DNA from: Rhizobium sp. Q54
Lineage (GTDB): Bacteria; Pseudomonadota; Alphaproteobacteria; Rhizobiales; Beijerinckiaceae
Reading direction: 5' to 3'
Length of the DNA stretch: 11,972 bases
NCBI GenBank assembly: GCA_945901195.1
Contig: CAMDKB010000095.1
Location: 1 to 11,972 of the forward strand
Positions 6,595 to 11,972 of this stretch are shown here, piece by piece. Position 1 is the first letter of the stretch. Each line of letters opens with the position of its first letter. The position numbers and the translations under genes are program-made. The notes beneath the pieces are model-generated. The model made no database searches, had not been told where the DNA came from, and saw only the letters and a list, made by a program, of their open reading frames with translations.

Positions 6595-7854
6595 TCAATC
6601 CTCGCCGGCCCGTGCGACGGCTGGATTGCGCCAGATATAAATGGCGATCCAGGCCATTGCTGCACTGACAATGATGCCGATGATATAGAATGCCATCTCG
6701 AGCCCGGCGAGTTCGGCAATCGCGCCCATCGCCAGTGGCGAAATAACCGACGCCACGCGATTGGCCGTGCCGCGCAGTCCCACCGCTTTGCCCTGATTGT
6801 TGCGTCCAGCGCCCCGCAGCACGAGCGTTATCACCAGCGGTTGCGCCAAACCGTTCATGCCCGAACGCAGAAACATTGCAATCTGCAGCAGCAGATAAGA
6901 GCCCAGCAACGGCGTGATGCAGATTAGTACGACGCCCAGCCACAGCGAGACGAGCACGATCCAGAACCCCGAGACATAGCGGAGCAGCCAGGCTGTCATC
7001 AGCGAGAAAATTGCTGCGCCAATGGCGGCGGCCGGGCTCAACAGACCGATTGCTGTTCCCGCGATGCCCATCTCCTTCAGCCACGCAACATAGAACGAGC
7101 CTTGCACGGCATTGCCTGTGTGCATCAGCGCGCCCAAGAGCACGATCAGGACAATGGCGGGGGAGGCCAGAAGGCCAAAGGCCGTGATGTAATCGCTGGC
7201 GCGTGGCATCAACCTTCCGATCCTGCCGCGCCCGGACATGGTAGCTTCGCCCCGGTCGGTTTCCGAAGAGTGCCGCGGCAAGAGCAGCGCGCAGAAATAG
7301 CCACCTGCGGCCCAGACGCCCATGAGAGCGAACGCTGGCCATGTGCCGAAATAATCCCACGTGGCGCCCGCCATCGGCGGCGCGATGAATTGGGAGATGC
7401 GTATGGCAAAGCTCAATCGGCCAGCATACATGGTCTTGCCGTGCATGTACTGGCCGATCATCGTCTGTGCGCCGAGCCAGCCCAGCGTTTCGAAAAATCC
7501 GAGAAAAGCTTGCAGGACAATCAGCGCCCATATCCAGACGGTGGCGGGATAGAGCAGCGGCAACAGAGCGGTCGCGAGCGTGCACCACAACATCACGCGT
7601 CGTGCACCGAGCCGGTCCATCAATCCACCGGCGTGGATGGAAAACAAAAGTGGCAGTACATGAGCCGCCGCAAACACAAGCCCGAACATGAAGGGCGACG
7701 GGTTCATCGTATAGGCATGAAGCGGGATGATCACAGCGCCGATCTGGAATACCGACGTATTGAACGTGCCGATGCCATAGACAGCAAATTGCGTCCGGAC
7801 CGATACATCCTCTTGGCTGCCAGCGTTTTGGCTGCCTGAAGCGGGCTTTTCCAT
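6595..7854 (-). CDS. MFS transporter
   Basis: This 419-residue protein has about 12 hydrophobic segments in two halves, separated by a charged cytoplasmic loop at about 194-220 (RHSSETDRGEATMSGRGR). The MFS loop 2-3 motif is clear as GGLMDRLGARR (77-86). The N-terminus is polar and has no signal peptide. It should sit in the inner membrane and move a small solute by proton or substrate exchange. AAGG lies 6 nt before the ATG. It follows the flavin monooxygenase gene by 35 bp on the same strand, so a shared transcript is likely. That neighbour suggests uptake of the substrate or export of a product of the aromatic pathway. The substrate is not recognisable from sequence. Confidence 0.92.
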   Translation of the reverse strand: MEKPASGSQNAGSQEDVSVRTQFAVYGIGTFNTSVFQIGAVIIPLHAYTMNPSPFMFGLVFAAAHVLPLLFSIHAGGLMDRLGARRVMLWCTLATALLPLLYPATVWIWALIVLQAFLGFFETLGWLGAQTMIGQYMHGKTMYAGRLSFAIRISQFIAPPMAGATWDYFGTWPAFALMGVWAAGGYFCALLLPRHSSETDRGEATMSGRGRIGRLMPRASDYITAFGLLASPAIVLIVLLGALMHTGNAVQGSFYVAWLKEMGIAGTAIGLLSPAAAIGAAIFSLMTAWLLRYVSGFWIVLVSLWLGVVLICITPLLGSYLLLQIAMFLRSGMNGLAQPLVITLVLRGAGRNNQGKAVGLRGTANRVASVISPLAMGAIAELAGLEMAFYIIGIIVSAAMAWIAIYIWRNPAVARAGED

Positions 7855-7889
7855 ATCAGGCCTTGTTCCGCAATGCCGCCGCTTTCATT

Positions 7890-9083
7890 TCATCCCCTGA
7901 AACGTGCGCCCTGCCCCAGCAGCATCTGACCGGCATTCTCAAAGTTTATCAGATGTGCCTGGCCCTGCTGCGTCACCACGTTGATGTCGCGAAACCTGCG
8001 CTCAAACGGCTGGTCGTCAAAAATCGCGTTGGAGCCCGCCGCGTGGTAGACAAAATCCACCACGTCCTTGCCGGTCTGGATGACATACGCAGACATCATG
8101 CGCAGGCTGATACGTTCATCCAGCGTGCACTCGCCGGTGCGGGAAACCTTCTCCCAGGCTTCCTCGATCGTGCTGTAAAGATAAGCGCGGGCAGAGCGCA
8201 GTTTGGCTTCGTTAAAGCCGAATTGCTGCTGTACAGCGGCATTGGCTCCCACAGAGGACATCGCCGGGCCGGTTTTCTTCGCGCCGGCCAGATCGCGAAA
8301 ATCATTCATCATCGTGCGGGCAAGGCCCACAGCGATCCCTGCGAAAGCGAATCCGAACATGTTGAAATTGGAAAATTTGTAGAGCGGACCAGGCTCGCGG
8401 CGATCGCCGGCAAAATCGCGAGTGAATGTATAGGCTTCCGGGACGAACAATTCCTGCACGGAATAATCGTCGCTGCCCGTACCGTTCAGTCCCATCACCC
8501 GCCAGACGTCTTTCATGGCGGCTTTCGACTTAGGAAAAATCGCGGTCAATTGCGCCACTTTTCCGGCTGGCACCGGGCGCGGCGTACCATCGGCTTCGTA
8601 AACCGTGCAATGCGCGCCGATCCATTGGGCGTTGCGGCTACCGGACGCAAAGCGCCAATTGCCCGAGACGATGTAGCCACCGTCTACGGCGACAGCCTTG
8701 GCGCCGGGCGCGTTGGGACCTGATGCGAGTACGGCATTTGGCACGCCAAAGACTTCGCGCGCCACCTCTGTTGCCAAAAAGCCTGACCCGAAGGCGCAGC
8801 CGCCGCCCTGCCCGACGGTCCAGGCAGTACTGGCGTCGGCTTTGGCCACTTCTTCCACGGATTCCACGAATGTCATGAGGTCGACTTCGTCGCCACCCAC
8901 CGTGCGGGGCACGAGCATGCGCAGCAGACGGGCGTCATGGATTTTTGCCATCAGGGCTGCGGACACCTGCCGGTTCGCTTCGGTTGCCGCAGCTTCTGCG
9001 AGAATGGCTGGCTGCAACGCGCGCGCGCTGGCGATATGGTCATGACCCGTTGCATTGTCTTGCGGCATGAAGTCTTGTTGCAT
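7890..9083 (-). CDS. Flavin-dependent monooxygenase of the acyl-CoA dehydrogenase fold (HsaA/HpaB-like hydroxylase)
   Basis: This 397-residue protein has the acyl-CoA dehydrogenase fold: a helical N-domain (about 15-115), a beta middle domain with GGYIVSGNWRFASGS (135-149) and GLNGTGSDDY (198-207), and a C-terminal helical domain ending FRDINVVTQQGQAH (364-377). The closing part matches the acyl-CoA-dehydrogenase type-2 C-domain of two-component aromatic hydroxylases such as HsaA, which use reduced flavin and O2. True dehydrogenases would show a catalytic glutamate and CoA contacts, which I do not see. Its place opposite a ring-cleaving dioxygenase supports a hydroxylase role. I start at the ATG at 9083, four nt after GGGGGAG; the frame is open further but reads antisense to the dioxygenase. 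No flavin reductase partner lies in the window. Confidence 0.88.
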   Translation of the reverse strand: MQQDFMPQDNATGHDHIASARALQPAILAEAAATEANRQVSAALMAKIHDARLLRMLVPRTVGGDEVDLMTFVESVEEVAKADASTAWTVGQGGGCAFGSGFLATEVAREVFGVPNAVLASGPNAPGAKAVAVDGGYIVSGNWRFASGSRNAQWIGAHCTVYEADGTPRPVPAGKVAQLTAIFPKSKAAMKDVWRVMGLNGTGSDDYSVQELFVPEAYTFTRDFAGDRREPGPLYKFSNFNMFGFAFAGIAVGLARTMMNDFRDLAGAKKTGPAMSSVGANAAVQQQFGFNEAKLRSARAYLYSTIEEAWEKVSRTGECTLDERISLRMMSAYVIQTGKDVVDFVYHAAGSNAIFDDQPFERRFRDINVVTQQGQAHLINFENAGQMLLGQGARFRG

Positions 9084-9200
9084 GAAACTCCCCCGGGACG
9101 GCGAGCGCTGGGCCGCCTCACTTGATGTTGTCTGCGCGTCTATACTAAGCTTTCCAGAACTACAATCTGCGGATGGATACGCGCAACTCAAGGTTTGGAC
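9084..9200. promoter_or_regulatory. Divergent promoter region between monooxygenase and dioxygenase genes
   Basis: This 117-bp gap must carry promoters for both the monooxygenase (minus) and the dioxygenase pair (plus). It contains an AT-rich island with TATACT (9141-9146) and TACAAT (9161-9166), either usable as a -10 box, but no well-spaced -35 box goes with them. AAGG at 9190-9193 is the likely ribosome site of the dioxygenase. A shared operator would fit co-control of hydroxylation and cleavage, but I could not identify one. Confidence 0.4.
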
Positions 9201-10019
9201 ATGGCACAGGTCGTCGCCGGTTTTGGCGTTCCGCATACCCCGGTTTTCCCCTCTGTCGTGGTGCGCAAAGGGCCTGATTGCGAGGAAGCCCAGCTTTATC
9301 GCGAGATTGAGGGACATCTGGACGCAGCCAGGGCGGATGTCATCCTGATTTTCTCCAATGACCATTTCAACACGTTCTTTTTCGATAATTTCCCCGTGTT
9401 CGCCGTGGGCGTCGCGACCGAAACGTCGGGCCCCAATGATGAAACGTCGATGCCCGCCTATACGTTGCCGGTGCATGAGGGGCTCGCCGCCCATCTGCAT
9501 GTGCAGGGAATTCTCGCCAGTTTCGATGTGGCCATCACCCAGGAATTCCGGCTCGACCATTCTTTCATGGTGCCGTGGCATTTTTTGAACGCGCGCCAGC
9601 GGACGCCCATCATTCCCTTCTTCATCCATTGCTTTTCCAACCCTTTGCCCAATGCCGAACGGGCCTTCGCGCTGGGGCAGATGTTGCGCAAGGCAATCGA
9701 GAGCTATCCGGGCAACGAGCGCGTCGCAGTGATCGGCAGCGGCTCATTCTCGCTGGAGATCGGCGGACCGCTGGCCGACAAGGGCGAGCGCGCGGGGACG
9801 CCGGACAAGGTCTGGGCCAAGCATGTGGAAGATCGTCTTGCGGCAGCGGAGGTTTCGCAATTGATAGCGGACGCCACCGGCGAACGCATGATGCGGGCCG
9901 GCAATGCGGCGGGCGAATTATTGAACTGGATCGCCATGCTCGGCGTCTGCGGGGTGAAGAAGCCCGTCATCCTGAAACCACAGGTCAGCCACGGCCATGC
10001 GTTTGGTGTGTGGATCTAG
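9201..10019 (+). CDS. Class III extradiol dioxygenase, LigB-like catalytic subunit
   Basis: This 272-residue protein belongs to the LigB family of Fe(II) extradiol ring-cleavage enzymes. The three metal ligands can be placed: His12 (GVPHTP), His55 (SNDHFN) and Glu239 (NAAGELLNW), matching His12, His61 and Glu242 of protocatechuate 4,5-dioxygenase LigB. The second-shell LDH motif (Asp119-His120) is present. The second acid-base histidine, normally in a GG-L-S-H motif, is not: the sequence reads GSGSFSLEIGGP (179-190), with Leu185 in its place. This may mark a subfamily with a changed mechanism or substrate. The ATG at 9201 is preceded by AAGG; an in-frame TTG at 9195 is an alternative start. 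The LigA-like subunit gene follows after 63 bp. Substrate unknown, presumably a vicinal diol aromatic made by the adjacent hydroxylase. Confidence 0.89.
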   Translation: MAQVVAGFGVPHTPVFPSVVVRKGPDCEEAQLYREIEGHLDAARADVILIFSNDHFNTFFFDNFPVFAVGVATETSGPNDETSMPAYTLPVHEGLAAHLHVQGILASFDVAITQEFRLDHSFMVPWHFLNARQRTPIIPFFIHCFSNPLPNAERAFALGQMLRKAIESYPGNERVAVIGSGSFSLEIGGPLADKGERAGTPDKVWAKHVEDRLAAAEVSQLIADATGERMMRAGNAAGELLNWIAMLGVCGVKKPVILKPQVSHGHAFGVWI

Positions 10020-10021
10020 GG

Positions 10022-10070
10022 CCATCATCGCGGAAAGCGGGAACCGGTTTCCCGACGAGAAGATGCGCAA
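10022..10070. repeat. Dispersed palindromic repeat inside the dioxygenase operon
   Basis: The gap between the two dioxygenase subunit genes is nearly filled by a palindrome centred on GGGAACCGGTTTCCC, flanked by a CATCATCGCGGAAAG left arm and a GACGAGAAGATGCGC right arm. From memory it resembles a dispersed intergenic palindrome of Rhizobiales genomes whose core is GGGAACCGGTTTTC flanked by ATGATC-type arms. It could form an mRNA hairpin that changes the ratio of the two subunits. No second copy of this type is present in the window, so the assignment rests on recognition. Confidence 0.55.
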
Positions 10071-10082
10071 GCGGAGAATGTT

Positions 10083-10361
10083 ATGAGCACTTACGGCGTC
10101 AACAAGTTCCTGCGCACATGCCAGATGAACCGCGATTTTCGCGCCATCGCCAAAAGCGATCCGGAAGCCGCCATGGCGCAGATGCCGCTGACGGAAGCCG
10201 AAAAAGAGTTGATGCGCGGCGGTGATATCAAGGCGCTTTACGAACAGGGCGTGCACGCTTTTATCCTGAGCTATTTCACGCGCTTTGAATTGTTTGGTGT
10301 GACGGTGGCCAGATATAGCGAGAGCATTCAGCAGGCCAAGGACTGGCGCAAGGCGGGGTGA
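10083..10361 (+). CDS. LigA-like small subunit of extradiol dioxygenase
   Basis: This 92-residue all-helical protein resembles the LigA small subunit that caps the active site of LigB-type dioxygenases. Features are an N-terminal YGVNKFLRTCQMNRDFR helix, FRAIAKSDPEAAM, LTEAEKELMRGGDIKALYEQGVH (36-58) and a C-terminal helix. The LTEAE...L..GD...LY..G pattern is characteristic of the family. It is shorter than protocatechuate 4,5-dioxygenase LigA (about 139 residues), so it is a compact form. GGAGA lies 5 nt before the ATG. It follows the catalytic subunit on the same strand, separated only by the palindromic repeat, and should form a heteromer with it. Confidence 0.87.
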   Translation: MSTYGVNKFLRTCQMNRDFRAIAKSDPEAAMAQMPLTEAEKELMRGGDIKALYEQGVHAFILSYFTRFELFGVTVARYSESIQQAKDWRKAG

Positions 10362-10375
10362 TCAAGATACTGTTT

Positions 10376-10401
10376 TCCCGGACGGCAAATCCCATCCGGG
10401 A
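10376..10401. repeat. Palindrome TCCCGGA-n12-TCCGGGA after the LigA-like gene
   Basis: A perfect 7-bp inverted repeat with a 12-nt loop lies 15 bp after the LigA-like stop codon. Its arms are the same outer heptamers as in the two REP-like elements at 10433 and 11306, so it may be a diverged member of that family. No T-run follows on either strand, so it is not a standard terminator; it could protect the 3' end of the mRNA. Confidence 0.45.
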
Positions 10402-10432
10402 CCGCAGATTTAGAGCCCCTTCCCGCAGGCGG

Positions 10433-10464
10433 TCCCGGATAAATTGCTGCGCAATTTTCCGGGA
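10433..10464. repeat. REP-like palindrome, copy A (one-base deletion in one arm)
   Basis: The left arm TCCCGGATAAATTGC, loop TGC and right arm GCAATTTTCCGGGA make an almost perfect hairpin; the right arm lacks one base compared with copy B. It stands 10 bp beyond the stop codon of a truncated TctC-type gene on the minus strand, as copy B stands beyond the intact gene. The flank GGGATGACGCGCG is also shared. It may act as a 3' stabilising or termination structure for those genes. Confidence 0.78.
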
Positions 10465-10474
10465 TGACGCGCGT

Positions 10475-10594
10475 TTAAACCGACTCGATCTTCGCCAGCT
10501 TCACGTAATCGCCCCAGTTCTTTATGTCGGCCTTGAGCAGGTCGAGGACCATTTCGGAATTGCCGGGAAATGAGTCGATTACGCGAAGAAAAAG
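10475..10594 (-). pseudogene. 3' remnant of a TctC-type solute-binding-protein gene
   Basis: Read on the minus strand, this stretch encodes VIDSFPGNSEMVLDLLK followed by ADIKNWGDYVKLAKIESV and a TAA stop. It matches the last about 36 residues of the intact TctC-type protein at 11349-11972, whose end reads DPFPGNSKMILDLLK, ADIKNWGEYVKLAKIEPV. Most nucleotide differences fall at third codon positions or give conservative changes. Homology fades upstream of about 10594, and no start or signal peptide remains. TctC (Bug) proteins bind carboxylates in the periplasm; this fragment cannot. It is followed by REP-like copy A, as the intact gene is followed by copy B. Confidence 0.82.
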
Positions 10595-10643
10595 GCACGC
10601 CCCTTGCTTGTTTCGGTTTACTCAAATGCGTCCGGAGTGGCCG

Positions 10644-11198
10644 ATGCCTGTTCCCCTTCACGTTTCGTTTACCGCCTCCTCAAGGGGGCAATGGCGAATT
10701 ACAAGAAATAGTCCAGTGATCGGTGAAGGCATGCCCAGCGCCGATTTTTTATCTATTCTGGAAGGCAAGGATGCGTCTGTGCCAGCTGAATGCAGCTGGG
10801 TTCTGAGAGGCACGACCAGCAACACACGATATACAAACAAGTCAGAACTTGATTCACTCGTGGCGCAACAGGCTGGCTTGCATCGTACCGAAGCGACTTG
10901 CGCCGCGTTGATCCCAATCCGGAAGACGGCTGAATGGTGGGACATGGCACAAGACGAGAGAAGGGCAATATTTGAAGAGCAATCCCGCCACATCGGCATT
11001 GGTCATGAATATCTGTGAGCCGTAGCCCGGCGTTTGCACCACTGCCGGGAGCTTGCAGAACCGTTCGATTTTTTAACCTGGTTTGAATATGCGCCTGATC
11101 AATCGGACGCATTTGAAGACATGGTGCGCCGGTTACGAGCGACGCCCGAATGGCATTACGTCGAACGCGAAGTCGATTTGAGGCTGCTCCGAGTCTAG
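10644..11198 (+). pseudogene. Chlorite-dismutase-family heme protein gene broken by an in-frame TGA
   Basis: From the ATG at 10644 the frame encodes 124 residues, meets TGA at 11016-11018, and then stays open in the same frame for 59 more codons to TAG. Both halves match one family: RGTTSNTRYTNKSE, AALIPIRKTAEWWDMAQDER, EEQSRHIGIGHEYL before the stop, and AVARRLHHCRELAEPFDFLT and WFEYAPDQSDAFEDMV after it. This is the short (about 185-residue) chlorite dismutase/HemQ-like family; His116 in SRHIGIG is the likely heme-ligand position, and the Arg-rich AVARR segment comes after the break. GGAG lies 6 nt before the ATG, so the original start is intact. There is no frameshift, and the second half is well kept, so the mutation looks recent unless the stop is read through. 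It lies between two TctC-type sequences. Confidence 0.87.
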
Positions 11199-11269
11199 CT
11201 GTCGAGTTTTTAGAGCATCGCTTGATCTGAGATAAACGCTTGCGAAAGTCTTCACTTCAAAGCCACACT

Positions 11270-11285
11270 TCCTGATCAGTCAGGA
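11270..11285. repeat. Small hairpin TCCTGA-TCAG-TCAGGA in the 150-bp gap 11199-11348
   Basis: A perfect 6-bp stem with a 4-nt loop, in the gap between the broken heme-protein gene and REP-like copy B. No T-run follows on either strand. The start of the gap (TTTTTAGAGCATCGCTTGATC, 11209-11229, in part) resembles fragments of Rhizobiales intergenic repeats, but I cannot define its ends. No gene is visible here. Confidence 0.3.
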
Positions 11286-11305
11286 GCTGCCCTTCCCGCT
11301 TGTGG

Positions 11306-11338
11306 TCCCGGATAAATTGCTGCGCAATTTATCCGGGA
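11306..11338. repeat. REP-like palindrome, copy B (perfect 15-bp stem)
   Basis: TCCCGGATAAATTGC and GCAATTTATCCGGGA form a perfect 15-bp stem around a TGC loop. It begins 10 bp after the stop codon of the intact TctC-type gene on the minus strand. Copy A at 10433 is the same element with one base lost. Because no T-run follows, it is more like a REP/mRNA-stabilising element than a simple intrinsic terminator. Confidence 0.87.
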
Positions 11339-11348
11339 TGACGCGCGC

Positions 11349-11972
11349 TTAAACCGGTTCGATCTTCGCCAGCTTCACGTATTCGCCCCAGTTCTTGATG
11401 TCGGCCTTGAGCAGATCCAGAATCATCTTGGAATTGCCAGGAAAGGGGTCTGTTCCGACTTTGGCGAGGAAGGCTGTGGTTTCCGGATCGATTGCGATCT
11501 GATTGAAGTATTTTTCAAGCTGCTCGAAAATCGGCTTGGGCAGGCCCTTGGGCGTATGCACGGACCACCAGGCCTGAATGTCGGAATTCATGATGCCGGC
11601 TTCATGTGCGCCGGGAATATCCGGCAGGGCCTTGGTGCGCTGACCCGCAGTAACGCAGAGCGGGCGCACCTTGCCCGAATTCATCCAGGCCTGACCTGCC
11701 GCCGGATCGATATGCGCAAAGGCAAGGTTTCCGGCAATGAGATCGTTGAAGCAGGGCGCGGGGTCCTTGTATTTCACTTCCACTGTCTTCAAGCCGAAAT
11801 GTACCTTGTAGAGTTCCGCCCCGACAAGGCCGGGATTTGCCAGTGAACCATAAGAGGCCTTGTCGCCCTGCTCTTTCAGATAGGCGGTGAGTTCGGCAAT
11901 GGTCTTCCATGGCTTGTCTGCGGGAACGCACAGGATGAAAGGCAGTTTGGCGATTGTGGTGATGTGATCGAA
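11349..11972 (-). CDS. TctC-type (Bug family) tripartite tricarboxylate transporter substrate-binding protein, C-terminal 207 residues
   Basis: The frame is open from the window edge to the TAA at 11349-11351, giving 207 residues; the signal peptide and about the first third of a roughly 320-residue family protein lie outside. Visible family features include FDHITTIAKLPFILCVPAD, GSLANPG, a ligand-binding-loop region around DPAPCFNDLIAGNLAFAHID, GKVRPLCVTAGQRTKALPDIP and QAWWSVHTPKGLPKPI. An internal start at 11792 would lack half the fold and is not the true start. Bug proteins are periplasmic receptors for carboxylates and some aromatic acids that feed the TctAB permease; TctAB is not in the window. 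It sits near the ring-cleavage genes but on the opposite strand. The ligand is unknown. Confidence 0.93.
   Translation of the reverse strand, partial: FDHITTIAKLPFILCVPADKPWKTIAELTAYLKEQGDKASYGSLANPGLVGAELYKVHFGLKTVEVKYKDPAPCFNDLIAGNLAFAHIDPAAGQAWMNSGKVRPLCVTAGQRTKALPDIPGAHEAGIMNSDIQAWWSVHTPKGLPKPIFEQLEKYFNQIAIDPETTAFLAKVGTDPFPGNSKMILDLLKADIKNWGEYVKLAKIEPV

Noticed and set aside
7863..8723. Long plus-strand open frame (286 codons) opposite the monooxygenase
   Set aside because: It is an antisense shadow of a clear family member and has no recognisable domain.
9084..9629. N-terminal extension of the flavin monooxygenase by 182 residues
   Set aside because: The extension is the antisense of the well-supported dioxygenase gene, while the ATG at 9083 has a good ribosome site and begins the fold.
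10410..10661. Minus-strand open frame of 83 codons
   Set aside because: It runs in a different frame from the TctC remnant, crosses the palindrome and overlaps the start of the heme-protein gene; no family character.
11016..11018. Selenocysteine reading of the in-frame TGA
   Set aside because: The family is not known to use selenocysteine, the position is not a conserved cysteine, and I see no convincing SECIS-type hairpin directly after the codon.
11270..11285. Terminator for the heme-protein gene
   Set aside because: Short stem without a T-run on either strand, and 70 bp beyond the stop.
10376..11338. CRISPR array made of the repeated palindromes
   Set aside because: Only three unequal copies at irregular spacing with coding sequence in between; no spacers and no cas gene.

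Overview
The window looks like chromosomal DNA of an alphaproteobacterium, most likely of the order Hyphomicrobiales (Rhizobiales). The signs are moderately GC-rich coding sequence, an NDUFS4-like complex I accessory subunit next to tRNA-Pro, a two-domain cold-shock protein, strong AGGAGG-type ribosome sites, and dispersed palindromes built around a GGGAACCGGTTTCCC-type core. No integrase, transposase, plasmid or phage gene is visible.

Left part (1-2727, all minus strand) is housekeeping: the 5' part of the complex I subunit gene, tRNA-Pro(UGG), a secreted DUF192 protein, a double cold-shock-domain protein with its own terminator, and a Sir2-type NAD-dependent deacylase.

Middle and right part (2869-10361) reads as an accessory catabolic locus. 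A plus-strand run holds an aldo/keto reductase, the two subunits of a split thiamine-diphosphate 2-oxoacid decarboxylase (sulfopyruvate/phosphonopyruvate decarboxylase-like), and two short-chain dehydrogenases. It converges on a minus-strand pair: an MFS transporter and an acyl-CoA-dehydrogenase-fold flavin monooxygenase. Divergent from the monooxygenase is a LigB-like class III extradiol dioxygenase followed by its LigA-like small subunit. A plausible reading, by inference only, is import of an aromatic or heteroaromatic acid, ring hydroxylation, extradiol cleavage, and then processing of the open-chain oxo-acid by the decarboxylase and oxidoreductases. The substrate cannot be named from sequence. 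No flavin reductase, CoA ligase, hydratase/aldolase or regulator of the pathway lies in the window.

Right edge (10362-11972) is a scarred region: palindromic REP-like elements, a 3' remnant of a TctC-type solute-binding-protein gene, a chlorite-dismutase-family gene broken by one in-frame TGA, a second copy of the same palindrome, and an intact TctC-type gene running off the window. The remnant and the intact gene share both their coding ends and the palindrome just downstream.
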